Shown piece after piece: positions 35,849-45,182 of a DNA stretch of 64,000 nucleotides (position 1 is the first letter of the stretch; every line of letters begins with the position of its first letter). The notes under the pieces were generated by a model. The model was given only the letters and a program-made list of their open reading frames with translations. It was not told the DNA's origin and did not search any database. The stretch covers positions 930,001 to 994,000 of the forward strand of contig OZ241909.1 in the NCBI GenBank assembly GCA_965203735.1, written 5' to 3'. Source of the DNA: Bin55 sp965203735. GTDB taxonomy: Bacteria; Pseudomonadota; Gammaproteobacteria; Pseudomonadales; Azotimanducaceae. Position numbers and translations under genes: made by a program.

Positions 35849-37537
35849 TTATGCAGTGAGGCGTCCAACAATGTCGCTGGGCTCGATTAGCGACGTCTCT
35901 CCTCTTCGATAACGATATTCCACCTGGCCTTCTTTCAGTGCACGTTCACCAACCACAACACGATGCGGAATACCAATCAGATCTGCGTCAGCAAATTTGA
36001 CGCCGGGCCTTTCTGATCTGTCATCGTATAAGACGTCAATACCCGCAGCCATGCAATCTGAGTAAATCTGATCTGAGGTACTTTGGACAAGCTCGGATCG
36101 TTCTGCATTCAACGAAAGAATATGCAGAGTAGCCGGTGAGGCTTCAGTTGGCCAGTCAATACCAGTCTCATCATGCCGTTGTTCAACGATTGCGGCTGCA
36201 AGTCTTGTAATACCGATACCGTAGCATCCCATCAATGGAAATACATTGACTCCATTGGCGTCTTGGACTGAAGCCTGCATCGATTGTGAATACTTGGTTC
36301 CAAGCTGAAAGATATGTCCCACCTCAATTCCTCGAACTATGGATAGAGGACCGCTGCCGTCAGGTGCAGGATCCCCTTCCCGAACCCTTCGAATATCTAC
36401 GCTGTTGTCACAGGAGACGTCTCGATCCCAATTGACTCCGGTGAAATGAAACCCAGTTTCATTCGAACCACAGCAAAAGTCCGCCAAGATCGCCGCTGCA
36501 CGGTCGACATACACAGGTATCTTTAGTCCCACTGGTCCAATGGAACCCAAGTTGCAGCCCACGGCCTCCAGTACTTGGTCTTCAGTGGCGAATCTCAAGG
36601 GTTGTTCTACGTTCGGCAAGCGGGCTGCTTTAAGCTCATTGAGTTCGTGATCACCTCGCAAGACCAACGCGATGGGAGAATCTTCCCCTTCGACGATGAT
36701 GGTCTTTACCGTCGAGACAATATCGATGTTGAGAAACTCTACGAGTGACTCGATGGATGTAACGCCCGGGGTTGCTACTTTTGCGAAGTCCTTTGTAGAG
36801 TCCGGTCGGGATCCTTCAACAATTGCTTCGGCTCGTTCAACGTTCGCAGCGTAGTCACCGTTTTGGCTAAAGGCTAGAGCATCCTCTCCTGTTTGCGCAA
36901 GAACGTGAAATTCATGACTGTCGCCATCGCCAATTAGTCCCGGATCAGCTTCCACCGCGCGAAAGTCAAGATCCAGTCTTGTCAATATTGCGGCGTAGGC
37001 GTCGTACATCGCTTGATACGTCGCGTCGAAAGTCCCTTCGTCCAAATGAAAGGAATAGCCGTCTTTCATAATGAACTCGCGAGAACGAAGTACACCAAAC
37101 CTCGGACGAATCTCGTCCCGGAATTTCGTATTGATTTGAAACAAATTGCAGGGCAGTTGTCGGTAGCTTGAAACGTTATTTCGAAACAAATCCGTAACGA
37201 CTTCCTCGTGAGTTGGACTCAGACAATACTCGCTGTCGTGTCGGTCTGCTAGCCTCAACAACTCAGGTCCCATCACTTGCCATCGTTGCGACTCCTTCCA
37301 TAGTTCGGCAGGCTGAACGAAAGGCATGAGGATTTCGTAAGCCCCTCGTTTTGTGAGTTCCTCTCTCACAACTCGTTCGACTTTCTGAAGGACGTTTACA
37401 CCTAGGGGTAGCCACGTAAACAGTCCTGCACCAAGCTGGCGGATCAATCCTGCACGAAGAAGAAGGACGTGGCTTGGAATCTCGGCGTTTGCCGGAGCCT
37501 CGCGTAGAGTTGGAATCAGTGACTGACTAAACCGCAT
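35849..37537 (-). CDS. proS: prolyl-tRNA synthetase
   Basis: 562-residue bacterial-type ProRS. Class II core: GLFTWLPLGVNVLQKVERVV (motif 1), the region around NTKFRDEIRPRFG (motif 2) and GCYGIGITRLAAAI (motif 3). An editing (INS) insertion lies at ~225-400 (TVKTIIVEGEDSPIALVLRG), and the anticodon-binding domain is C-terminal (YDDRSERPGVKFADADLIG). Charges tRNA-Pro and clears misactivated alanine. Confidence 0.97.
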   Translation of the reverse strand: MRFSQSLIPTLREAPANAEIPSHVLLLRAGLIRQLGAGLFTWLPLGVNVLQKVERVVREELTKRGAYEILMPFVQPAELWKESQRWQVMGPELLRLADRHDSEYCLSPTHEEVVTDLFRNNVSSYRQLPCNLFQINTKFRDEIRPRFGVLRSREFIMKDGYSFHLDEGTFDATYQAMYDAYAAILTRLDLDFRAVEADPGLIGDGDSHEFHVLAQTGEDALAFSQNGDYAANVERAEAIVEGSRPDSTKDFAKVATPGVTSIESLVEFLNIDIVSTVKTIIVEGEDSPIALVLRGDHELNELKAARLPNVEQPLRFATEDQVLEAVGCNLGSIGPVGLKIPVYVDRAAAILADFCCGSNETGFHFTGVNWDRDVSCDNSVDIRRVREGDPAPDGSGPLSIVRGIEVGHIFQLGTKYSQSMQASVQDANGVNVFPLMGCYGIGITRLAAAIVEQRHDETGIDWPTEASPATLHILSLNAERSELVQSTSDQIYSDCMAAGIDVLYDDRSERPGVKFADADLIGIPHRVVVGERALKEGQVEYRYRRGETSLIEPSDIVGRLTA

Positions 37538-37600
37538 AGATTGAGCAGATGTAAAGCGTGAACTGGTTGCGCAAAGTGCAAGAAGAAACTAATGAACAAG

Positions 37601-37624
37601 GGCGCACGACGAACGTCGTGCGCC
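37601..37624 (-). terminator. strong hairpin, probable terminator of the HU-like gene
   Basis: A perfect 10-bp G+C-rich stem, GGCGCACGAC (37601-37610) and GTCGTGCGCC (37615-37624), with loop GAAC. It lies about 57 bases past the stop of the HU-like gene and before proS, both read leftward. The U-tract is poor, so termination may be Rho-assisted. Confidence 0.6.
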
Positions 37625-37680
37625 TAGGAATCAAGAATTTAGGTGCGCGAACCTAGTATAGATTGCGCGCAAAAGCCCAA

Positions 37681-38154
37681 CTAGCTGGGCATACTTCGGA
37701 GCTTTTTGAAGGCCTTGATCTTGACATCCCAGTGTGCCGGTTTTGCTGGGATGACTATGGGCTCGCCAGACTGAATGTTGCGGCCCTGGCGTTCTTTTCG
37801 AGCCTTGACTTTCACCGCGGAAATTCGGAACAGTCCGCCTAATTGAAACTGCTTTGCACCGCGAACCCGAAGTGAACGTTCGATGTTGTCCTCCAGCGCA
37901 TCCAATACGTCGCTGACTTGTCGCTTGGATAGTTTTGTTGAATCCGCGATATTGGAAATTAAGTCTCCCTTGCGCAATCGTTTTGTGATTGCTGGCGACC
38001 TGCGTGCAGCCGGTGCCGCCTTGGCCACTGCCTTCTTGGCTGCTGCCTTCTTGGCTGGTGCTTTCTTAGCCGTAGCCTTCTTCGTTGCGGCCTTCTTCGC
38101 AGCCGCTTTCTTTGCAGTCGCTTTCTTAGCCGCCGCTTTCTTTGCTGCCGCCAT
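37681..38154 (-). CDS. HU/IHF-family DNA-binding protein with histone H1-like lysine/alanine tail
   Basis: 157 residues from ATG 38154 (AGGGAG ribosome site). The first ~50 residues are AAKK-type repeats, 12 or so copies of xAKKA, like the C-terminal tail of eukaryotic H1 and of bacterial H1-like proteins. The remainder (~55-157) is HU/IHF-like (KGDLISNIADSTKLSKRQVS, LEDNIERSL, QFQLGGLFRIS, GRNIQSGEPIVIPAK). Likely a nucleoid-compacting protein. The tail DNA is a low-complexity repeat prone to length change. A promoter is visible upstream. Confidence 0.85.
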   Translation of the reverse strand: MAAAKKAAAKKATAKKAAAKKAATKKATAKKAPAKKAAAKKAVAKAAPAARRSPAITKRLRKGDLISNIADSTKLSKRQVSDVLDALEDNIERSLRVRGAKQFQLGGLFRISAVKVKARKERQGRNIQSGEPIVIPAKPAHWDVKIKAFKKLRSMPS

Positions 38155-38234
38155 ACTTTGCTCCCTCTTTTTTGCTGTATTAAAGACAACTGGTGAATTG
38201 CAATGCGCTAAATGCATTGCTGTTCCAAGTGCGC

Positions 38235-38263
38235 TTTATACTCCAATTTGCGCGTCTTGTCCA
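38235..38263 (-). promoter_or_regulatory. sigma-70-like promoter of the HU-like gene
   Basis: Reading leftward: -35 TGGACA (38263-38258, 5/6), a 17-base spacer, and -10 TATAAA (38240-38235, 5/6). Transcription would start about 75 bases upstream of the HU-like ATG. Confidence 0.5.
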
Positions 38264-38373
38264 ACTAACAAGAGCACATTGGTTGCTATCGAATCGGTCT
38301 AACCGTTGATTCGTGCGAGTAGATTGCTTCCCTATAATTGCCTTCTCGCTCGAGACTAGTGCGGGGAATAAAC

Positions 38374-38721
38374 TTGCCGATATACGAGTACCAGTGTCGT
38401 TCCTGCGGCTACAACTTCGAGACAATCCAAAAAATGAACGAGGATCCACTCGTAGTTTGTCCCGCGTGCGAACAGCCTGAACTCAGGAAGCTGATATCGC
38501 CTGTTGCATTCCGTTTGAAGGGCACGGGCTGGTACGAAACGGATTTCAAGAAGGACCGCAAGAAAAACGTTGTAAACGACGATGCATCGGAGTCCAAACC
38601 CGCGGAAGAAGGCGACAAGAAGACCAGCAGCGATGAATCCACAAAGTCTACGAGTTCAGACTCGAACGGGGAGAGCAAGAACTCCCAATCAGAATCTTCA
38701 GCAAGTTCAGTTAACACCTAG
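38374..38721 (+). CDS. FmdB-family zinc-ribbon protein
   Basis: 115 residues from TTG 38374 (LPIYEYQC) with GGGGA 7 bases upstream; a start 12 codons earlier gives an atypical N-terminus. Four cysteines form a zinc ribbon (CRSCGYNF and CPACEQPE). The second half is an unusual low-complexity serine/lysine/glutamate tail. FmdB-like proteins commonly sit before aspS, as here; function unknown. Confidence 0.85.
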   Translation: MPIYEYQCRSCGYNFETIQKMNEDPLVVCPACEQPELRKLISPVAFRLKGTGWYETDFKKDRKKNVVNDDASESKPAEEGDKKTSSDESTKSTSSDSNGESKNSQSESSASSVNT

Positions 38722-38760
38722 TCTTACGCTTCACTTTTCCTCCCTTCACTGGGTTCCTTC

Positions 38761-40536
38761 ATGAGTTCCTCAATGCGATCGCATTATTGCGGTGAGTTCC
38801 GGTCCGAGCACATCGGTAGGGACGTGTGTGTCTGCGGGTGGGTTCAATCCCGTCGTGACCATGGTGGTGTGATCTTTCTTGATGTTCGAGACCGAGAGGG
38901 AATCGTTCAGGTTGTCTTCGATCCCGACAATCAGACTGCATTCGAGATTGCTGAAGAACTGAGAGGCGAGTACGTTATTCGAGCATGTGGAACCGTACGA
39001 CATAGGGGATCGGATCAAGTCAACCCCAAACTGCCGACAGGCGAGGTCGAAGTGCTGGCAGCGACCGTCGAAATTCTCAACAGATCTCGTGCAATTCCAT
39101 TCAAGCTGGACGAATACTCAACCGCTGGGGAGGACATCCGTCTAAGGTATCGTTACCTGGATCTTCGCCGACCCGAAATGCAGGAGCACTTTCGGATTCG
39201 TTCAAAGATTGCTGGTGAAACCAGGTCGTTCCTCGAACGTGTGGGGTTCATGGAGATTGAAACTCCCACACTGACCAAGTCCACTCCAGAAGGAGCGAGA
39301 GACTACTTGGTCCCCAGCCGCACCCAGCCTGGACAGTTCTACGCATTGCCACAGTCGCCTCAGCTGTTCAAGCAAATGTTGATGATGTCTGGATTTGATC
39401 GTTACTATCAGATTGCTCGATGCTATAGAGACGAGGACTTACGAAGAGATCGACAACCTGAGTTTACGCAAATCGATATAGAGGCGTCTTTTGTTAACGA
39501 AGCGGACATCATGAAGATTACTGAAAAGATGCTTGGACATGTCTTTGAAAGCGCTATTGACGTCCGTCTGGACCAATTTCCAGTACTTACACATTCGGAA
39601 GCCTTAAATCGCTACGGTTCTGACAAGCCTGACTTGCGCAATCCCTTGGAACTGACTGAAATTGGAGATCTTGTTCGCGACGTGGAGTTCAGGGTATTTG
39701 CAGAGCCGGCAAGTAATGAGAACGGTCGCGTGGCTGCGCTTCGTGCTCCACAAGGCGCAAACCGACTATCGAGAAAGCAAATTGATGATCTTGTTGATTT
39801 TGTTGCTGATTTTGGAGCAAAGGGTCTTGCTTATATCAAAGCCAACAATGTGGAAGACGGGATAGATGGGCTGCAATCCTCTATCCTCAAATTTCTTGAC
39901 GAACCGACGATTCTGGCGATTATTGAGAAATGCAAGGTTGAGAACGACGATCTCTTGTTTATCGGTGCCGGAGAAAGCGAAGTTGTAAATAACTTCATGG
40001 GTGCATTGCGCCTGAAGATCGGGCAGGAGTTCGAACTCTTGCATGATGGGTATCGGGCATGTTGGGTTTTGGACTGGCCCATGTTTGAACGTGGAGAACG
40101 TGGCGAGTTCGTGCCGGCGCACCACCCTTTCACTCAACCGAATTGCAGTCGAGAGGAGTTTATCAATTCGCCCCAGAGCGCCAAAGCCCATGCATACGAT
40201 GTTGTGATAAACGGATTTGAGCTTGGAGGTGGTTCGTTGCGAATTCACGATGCTCAAATGCAACGAGCAGTCTTCGATGCCTTGGGAATCGGTCAGGAAG
40301 CCGGTGTAAAGTTTGGTTTCCTCCTAGACGCATTGGAATTTGGTTGTCCACCTCACGGTGGCATTGCGCTCGGCCTGGACCGATTGGCCATGATCATGAC
40401 AGGCTCGGAATCTATACGAGACGTAATCGCGTTTCCCAAGACCCAAACTGCATCGTGTCTCGTATCCCTGGCACCAAGTGAAGTAGATATCGCTCAACTG
40501 CGAGATCTCCGTCTCAGAATTCAAGGAGCTAAGTAG
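38761..40536 (+). CDS. aspS: aspartyl-tRNA synthetase
   Basis: 591 residues: an OB-fold anticodon domain (VCVCGWVQSRRDHGGVIFLD), the class II core (DYLVPSRTQPGQFYALPQSP, QIARCYRDEDLRRDRQPEFT, GGIALGLDRLAMIMTG) and the bacterial GAD insertion (~290-420). Charges tRNA-Asp. The stop TAG overlaps the GTG of yebC, starting the aspS-yebC-ruvCAB unit. Confidence 0.97.
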   Translation: MSSSMRSHYCGEFRSEHIGRDVCVCGWVQSRRDHGGVIFLDVRDREGIVQVVFDPDNQTAFEIAEELRGEYVIRACGTVRHRGSDQVNPKLPTGEVEVLAATVEILNRSRAIPFKLDEYSTAGEDIRLRYRYLDLRRPEMQEHFRIRSKIAGETRSFLERVGFMEIETPTLTKSTPEGARDYLVPSRTQPGQFYALPQSPQLFKQMLMMSGFDRYYQIARCYRDEDLRRDRQPEFTQIDIEASFVNEADIMKITEKMLGHVFESAIDVRLDQFPVLTHSEALNRYGSDKPDLRNPLELTEIGDLVRDVEFRVFAEPASNENGRVAALRAPQGANRLSRKQIDDLVDFVADFGAKGLAYIKANNVEDGIDGLQSSILKFLDEPTILAIIEKCKVENDDLLFIGAGESEVVNNFMGALRLKIGQEFELLHDGYRACWVLDWPMFERGERGEFVPAHHPFTQPNCSREEFINSPQSAKAHAYDVVINGFELGGGSLRIHDAQMQRAVFDALGIGQEAGVKFGFLLDALEFGCPPHGGIALGLDRLAMIMTGSESIRDVIAFPKTQTASCLVSLAPSEVDIAQLRDLRLRIQGAK

Positions 40537-41276
40537 TGGCCGGTCACTCCAAATGGGCCAACATCAAGCACCGAAAAGCTCGTCAGGACGCCAAGAGGGC
40601 GAAAGTTTGGACCAAAGTGATTCGAGAACTGACTGTGGCTGCTCGATTAGGCGGCTCAAGTCCTGCAGACAATCCTCGTCTCAGAGCTGCAATTGACAAT
40701 GCACTGTCAGTCAACATGCCCCGCGACACGATGGATCGAGCCATCGCTCGGGGCGCGGGTGATTCCGACGAGGGATCCCTGGAAGAGATCGTATATGAAG
40801 GATACGGTCCTGGAGGCATTGCAATTCTCATAGAGACCATGACTGACAACCGTAATCGAACAGTTGCGGAGATAAGGCATGCATTTTCGAAGCACGGTGG
40901 TTCATTGGGCACTTCCGGGTCCGTCTCTTACCTCTTTGATCGTCGTGGTGTTCTGCAGTTTGACGACTCATTCGATCCGGACAGAATCATGGAGGTCGCG
41001 CTTGATGCCGGAGCTGAAGACGTCGATACGGACGAAGATGGCAACACGGTGGTTTTCTCGACGTTTGAAGAGTACGGAAGCGTGTTGGATTCCTTTAACG
41101 CAGAGTCGTTGAATCCGCTCTTGGCCGAAGTAACTATGTGGCCATCGACAACGACAGAATGCGATTCGGAATTGTCGGAGAAGACTCTCAATCTCATTGA
41201 GACGTTGGACGACCTTGACGATGTGCAGAACGTGTATACCAACGCATCGCTATCCTCGCTTCCAGATGAGGGATGA
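40536..41276 (+). CDS. yebC: YebC/PmpR-family (TACO1-like) regulatory protein
   Basis: 246 residues beginning AGHSKWANIKHRKARQDAKR, the family signature, with VYEGYGPGGIAILIE and the C-terminal half VDTDEDGNTVVFS. The long YebC form has been linked to transcription control and to translation of proline-rich stretches. Its 17-proline neighbour Pal could be a client (inference). GTG start overlaps aspS; the stop overlaps the ATG of ruvC. Confidence 0.95.
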   Translation: MAGHSKWANIKHRKARQDAKRAKVWTKVIRELTVAARLGGSSPADNPRLRAAIDNALSVNMPRDTMDRAIARGAGDSDEGSLEEIVYEGYGPGGIAILIETMTDNRNRTVAEIRHAFSKHGGSLGTSGSVSYLFDRRGVLQFDDSFDPDRIMEVALDAGAEDVDTDEDGNTVVFSTFEEYGSVLDSFNAESLNPLLAEVTMWPSTTTECDSELSEKTLNLIETLDDLDDVQNVYTNASLSSLPDEG

Positions 41277-41764
41277 CCTGCATTCTCGGCATCGATCCTG
41301 GATCTAGAGCCACTGGATACGGATTGATTGCACAGGATGAGACTAGCATTCGATACGTAGCCTCCGGGTGCATTCGAACACACAGTGACGATTTCCCCTC
41401 ACGGCTAAAGGAAATCTACGAAGGTATTGATCTCGTTGTGTCGGAATACGATGTCGACGAGTGTGCAATAGAAGAGGTTTTCGTCGCCCACAACCCAAAT
41501 TCTGCGTTGAAATTAGGTCAGGCTCGTGGCGCTGCTATGGTGGCCGTACTCGCTCACGAGATTTCAATTAGCGAATATGCTGCACGTTATGTGAAGAACA
41601 TGGTCGTTGGAACCGGAAGTGCAACAAAGGATCAGGTTCAATACATGGTTAAGATGTTGCTGCATTTAGAAGGCGACATAAGCAAAGATGCATCAGATGC
41701 GCTAGCGATCGCAATCTGTCACGTATTCTCGAAGCGAACAAATGATTGGCCGACTGGTAGGTAA
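41273..41764 (+). CDS. ruvC: crossover junction endodeoxyribonuclease RuvC
   Basis: Resolves Holliday junctions as a dimer. 163 residues, RNase-H-like: GIDPGSRATGYGLI (first catalytic Asp), CAIEEVFVAHNP (Glu), and SKDASDALAIAICH (C-terminal Asp pair). The 4-base overlap with yebC and 23-base overlap with ruvA indicate coupling. Confidence 0.96.
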   Translation: MTCILGIDPGSRATGYGLIAQDETSIRYVASGCIRTHSDDFPSRLKEIYEGIDLVVSEYDVDECAIEEVFVAHNPNSALKLGQARGAAMVAVLAHEISISEYAARYVKNMVVGTGSATKDQVQYMVKMLLHLEGDISKDASDALAIAICHVFSKRTNDWPTGR

Positions 41765-42323
41765 GATTGTCGATTTAGACGGCTCAGTCGGAGTCATTGA
41801 CGTCAACGGTGTGGGCTACGAGGTTGAAGTTCCTCTTGGCACTTTTGACGAATACAGTGTTGGCGACGAATGCACGCTTCACACTCATCACATCGTTCAG
41901 CAAGATGCACAAGCCCTTTATGCGTTCCCCAACAAGCCGATGAGAGAGTTTTTTCGAGTTCTCATCAAAATATCCGGCATCGGACCGAAGAGCGCTATTT
42001 CGATGTTAGGAGTGCTTTCGCTGTCAGAACTAGTCCGCAGTGTGAGCCAACGTGATACTACCGCATTGATGAGGGTCAAGGGGGTTGGCAAAAGAACTGC
42101 CGAAAGAATCTTGGTGGACTTGTCCGACCGCGTTGAACGACTGCCATATGCCCTCGCTCAATCGCAGATTGACTCCTCTTCCCTTCAAGCCGACGCTGAG
42201 ACTGCTTTGGTTCAGCTGGGGTTTGGTCGAACGGCTTCGCGCCAAGCAATAAATTCGGCTTGGTACGATGGTATAGAACTTGAAGAACTCATCAGAACAA
42301 GCTTGCAGCGCTTGGCTCGTTGA
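41742..42323 (+). CDS. ruvA: Holliday junction DNA helicase subunit RuvA
   Basis: 193 residues: OB-fold domain I (MIGRLVGKIVDLDGSVGVID), helix-hairpin-helix domain II (ISGIGPKSAISML, VKGVGKRTAERIL) and the RuvB-binding domain III at the C-terminus (ALVQLGFGRTASRQAINSA). Binds the four-way junction and loads RuvB. Confidence 0.96.
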   Translation: MIGRLVGKIVDLDGSVGVIDVNGVGYEVEVPLGTFDEYSVGDECTLHTHHIVQQDAQALYAFPNKPMREFFRVLIKISGIGPKSAISMLGVLSLSELVRSVSQRDTTALMRVKGVGKRTAERILVDLSDRVERLPYALAQSQIDSSSLQADAETALVQLGFGRTASRQAINSAWYDGIELEELIRTSLQRLAR

Positions 42324-42325
42324 CC

Positions 42326-43375
42326 ATGAGCATTAATCCGGACAAAGTACGGGTTCTCGACCCTCTACCTAATAAGGAGGATCTCTCTATGGACCGTCAG
42401 TTACGACCTGCGACATTAGATGAGTTTATAGGTCAGCCCAAGCTCAAGGAGCAAATGAACATATGCATAGATGCCGCTAGAGATCGTGGAGACACGTTGT
42501 CTCACATTCTCTTCTACGGTCCGCCCGGTTTGGGAAAGACGACCCTAGCTCACATTGTCGGAAACGAGATGGGAGTGCCTGTGCGAATGACATCGGGTCC
42601 TGTTCTCGAACGCGCCGGAGACATGGCGGGAATGCTCACCAATCTCCAACCTTCAGGCGTGCTCTTTGTTGACGAGTGTCACAGGCTGCCTGTTGCCGTC
42701 GAAGAGCTGATGTATCCCGCAATGGAAGACTTCAAACTGGACATCATGATTGGCGACGGTCCAGCCGCCAAATCGGTGCGAATGCCCTTGAAGCCATTCA
42801 CGTTTGTGGGTGCTACGACCCGTATAGGTCTGCTTACCACTCCTCTTTATGACCGCTTCGATATCGTATTGAGATTGGATTACTACGATGCTGAGGACTT
42901 GGCGGAAATTGTCCTGCGTTCAGCACAGAAGCTCAAAATTCAAATCGACGATGAGGGAGCGCAAGAGATTGCTAAACGATCGCGGTCAACACCCCGAGTA
43001 GCCAATCGTCTGCTGCGTCGTGTACGTGACTTTGCTCAAGTTCGAGCAGAAGGCTCAATCGATGCGGAAATTGCGGACCAAGCCTTGACTCTGTTTGAGG
43101 TTGACACTCAAGGGCTGGACGGAATGGACACGACCTATCTTCTGACCATAATTGAGAAATTTTCGGGAGGACCGGTGGGAATTGAAACGTTGTCCGCAGC
43201 CATCGGTGAAGATCGTGGTACGCTCGAAGAAGTGGTAGAGCCATTCCTCATACAAAAAGGCTTCCTAATGCGAACCGCTCGTGGAAGAGTCACGACTCAA
43301 AAAGCGTGGCGTCACTTAGGACTAAGGGGTGGTCCCGCTATCGAAGGAGAACTTGACTTGGACCCAGACGACTAA
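42326..43375 (+). CDS. ruvB: Holliday junction DNA helicase motor subunit RuvB
   Basis: About 349 residues. AAA+ ATPase with Walker A GPPGLGKTTLAH, Walker B LFVDECHR, sensor VGATTRIGLLTTPLYDRF and arginine region TPRVANRLLRRVRD, plus the winged-helix C-terminus (RGRVTTQKAWRHL). ATG 42326 is chosen; a TTG at 42320 that overlaps the ruvA stop is possible. Drives branch migration with RuvA. Confidence 0.96.
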   Translation: MSINPDKVRVLDPLPNKEDLSMDRQLRPATLDEFIGQPKLKEQMNICIDAARDRGDTLSHILFYGPPGLGKTTLAHIVGNEMGVPVRMTSGPVLERAGDMAGMLTNLQPSGVLFVDECHRLPVAVEELMYPAMEDFKLDIMIGDGPAAKSVRMPLKPFTFVGATTRIGLLTTPLYDRFDIVLRLDYYDAEDLAEIVLRSAQKLKIQIDDEGAQEIAKRSRSTPRVANRLLRRVRDFAQVRAEGSIDAEIADQALTLFEVDTQGLDGMDTTYLLTIIEKFSGGPVGIETLSAAIGEDRGTLEEVVEPFLIQKGFLMRTARGRVTTQKAWRHLGLRGGPAIEGELDLDPDD

Positions 43376-43380
43376 CCAAC

Positions 43381-44061
43381 ATGAACGATCCAGTTTCCTT
43401 TACTTCATTGGTGTTTGGCGCATCATGGCCAGTACTTTCCATCATTATTCTCTTGGCAGTGGTGTCGGTGGTCTCCTGGACGATGATTTTCCAAAGGTAC
43501 ATCGCGCTATCTAACGCACGGCGAGAACTCCTGGACTTTGAGGACACCTTCTGGGGAGGTACCGACCTGCGTCAACTCTACTCGGAGATTGTGGAGTCTG
43601 AATCGCAATCGGGCATTGAGACGATCTTTGTTTCGGGATTTCGCGAATTCGAACGGATTGTCGACGATGGGAACGTCGATCCCGAAGCTGTCTTGACTTC
43701 GGTAACACGAGTCACGAGGGTTGCTGTATCGAGGGAAGAGGAATCTCTCGAGACACATCTTGGCTTCTTGGCTTCTGTGGGGTCAGTTAGTCCGTATGTC
43801 GGGCTTCTTGGGACCGTTGTGGGTTTGATCAACGTCTTTCGAGATATAGCCACAATGAGCCAGGCGTCACATGCGTCCCTCGCACCGGGAATTGCGGAGG
43901 TTCTAATCGTAACGGCCATGGGTTTGTTTGCGGCAATACCAGCGGTAGTCGCTTTCAATCGCTATTCCGCACGGGTTGAAACGTTAAGCAAGCGATATGA
44001 AGGTTTCGTCGACGAACTGGTGTCAATTCTCTATCGTGCGGCCAGAGCTGAGACGACGTAA
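43381..44061 (+). CDS. tolQ: Tol-Pal system proton-channel subunit TolQ
   Basis: 226 residues, inner-membrane protein of the MotA/ExbB family: an N-terminal helix (PVLSIIILLAVVSVVSW) and two C-terminal helices (YVGLLGTVVGLINVFRDI; LIVTAMGLFAAIPAVVAFN). With TolR it uses the proton gradient to energise TolA. Its stop overlaps the ATG of tolR by one base. Confidence 0.96.
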   Translation: MNDPVSFTSLVFGASWPVLSIIILLAVVSVVSWTMIFQRYIALSNARRELLDFEDTFWGGTDLRQLYSEIVESESQSGIETIFVSGFREFERIVDDGNVDPEAVLTSVTRVTRVAVSREEESLETHLGFLASVGSVSPYVGLLGTVVGLINVFRDIATMSQASHASLAPGIAEVLIVTAMGLFAAIPAVVAFNRYSARVETLSKRYEGFVDELVSILYRAARAETT

Positions 44062-44489
44062 TGGCAGACCGCCGTCGACCCATGTCTCAGATCAACGTAG
44101 TTCCGTTGATCGATGTCATGCTGGTTCTCTTAGTGATTTCGATGGTGGCAGTTCCGATGCTTACGCAAGGTATTGATGTGGATTTGCCACAGAGCTCCTC
44201 GGAGTTGCTTGAAGGTGGAGACGACAATCCACTCGTTGTAACGCTAAGCGAAAATGGTCGCATCTATGTGAACATAGGAGTGACGGACATCTACGACGAG
44301 GACGAATTTGTTTCGTTGGAAGAACTCAAGGATCGAACATCCAAAGTCTTGAATGCACGTCCTCGGGTACCAGTGTTCGTAAGGGCGGACGAGAAACTGG
44401 CATTCGGACAAGTCATTGAAGTCATGCAAGCACTTCAAGATTCGGGTGCTTCGGATGTAGGACTCATCACCGAGCCTCCGGAAGTTTAA
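44061..44489 (+). CDS. tolR: Tol-Pal system protein TolR
   Basis: 142-residue ExbD-family protein. Single N-terminal helix with the proton-path aspartate in INVVPLIDVMLVLLVI, then a periplasmic domain (RVPVFVRADEKLAFGQVIEV). Works with TolQ. tolA begins on the next base after its stop. Confidence 0.96.
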   Translation: MADRRRPMSQINVVPLIDVMLVLLVISMVAVPMLTQGIDVDLPQSSSELLEGGDDNPLVVTLSENGRIYVNIGVTDIYDEDEFVSLEELKDRTSKVLNARPRVPVFVRADEKLAFGQVIEVMQALQDSGASDVGLITEPPEV

Positions 44490-45182
44490 ATGGCTAAACT
44501 CATACGAGATTACTCAGTACCGATCTTGCTTGCGGTTTTGTTGCATGGATTCGCCATCGCGTCCGCATACGTTTTTGACATCAGTGGGGCATCTTCCGAG
44601 AACTCTCGCGTCTTTGAACCGAACACAATATCAGTATCCCTACTAGTTCTTGAGAGGGAGACAAGAACAAGCAAGGTATCACCGAATATTCAAGATGTGG
44701 TGCCTTCGGTGAACATGTCTCCGGAAACAAGTGACGAAGAGGGAGATTCCGACTTAGCAGACGAGTTCCAACAAACGGAAGAGGAACGCAGAGCGGCAGA
44801 GCGAATTAGATTGGAAGAGTTGAGGAATAAGATATTTGATCAAGGATTGATTCGAGAGACCGAAGACTTTCAAGATGCAATCTTCGATGAGGAATCAACC
44901 TCTTACGTCAATGCCATATATTCGGCAATTGTCGTAAAGTGGTCTCGACCGCCTAGTGCGACTAGGGATATGGAAACGGTATTGCAAGTAGAACTGTTTC
45001 CCAATGGCGAACTGGATACTGTGGAATTACTCGAGTCTAGCGGACACGAGGCCTTTGATCGGTCCACAATAGCGGCAGTGAAGGCCGTGAAGAAATTCGC
45101 TGTTCCCAAGAATTCCGAATTGTTCGAGCAACGATTCCGGTCATTCAATCTTAGATTTCGAGGAGAGGACCTACTACGGTGA
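44490..45182 (+). CDS. tolA: TolA/TonB C-terminal domain protein, compact TolA
   Basis: 230 residues: an N-terminal membrane helix (YSVPILLAVLLHGFAIASAY), an acidic linker and one short charged helix (EEERRAAERIRLEELRNKIF) in place of the very long Ala/Lys-rich domain II of E. coli TolA (421 aa), then the C-terminal TolA/TonB domain (VLQVELFPNGELDTVELLES). The position between tolR and tolB makes the call secure. The 4-base overlap with tolB means coupling. Confidence 0.88.
   Translation: MAKLIRDYSVPILLAVLLHGFAIASAYVFDISGASSENSRVFEPNTISVSLLVLERETRTSKVSPNIQDVVPSVNMSPETSDEEGDSDLADEFQQTEEERRAAERIRLEELRNKIFDQGLIRETEDFQDAIFDEESTSYVNAIYSAIVVKWSRPPSATRDMETVLQVELFPNGELDTVELLESSGHEAFDRSTIAAVKAVKKFAVPKNSELFEQRFRSFNLRFRGEDLLR

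Noticed and set aside
35755..35859. 34-codon plus-strand ORF ending inside proS
   Set aside because: No ribosome site, overlaps the 3' end of proS on the other strand, and no recognised family.
37601..37624. CRISPR or repeat-array reading of the strong hairpin
   Set aside because: A single copy; no repeated units around it.
38000..38150. Long alanine-rich plus-strand frame opposite the HU-like gene
   Set aside because: It is the complement of the AAKK repeats and not an independent gene.
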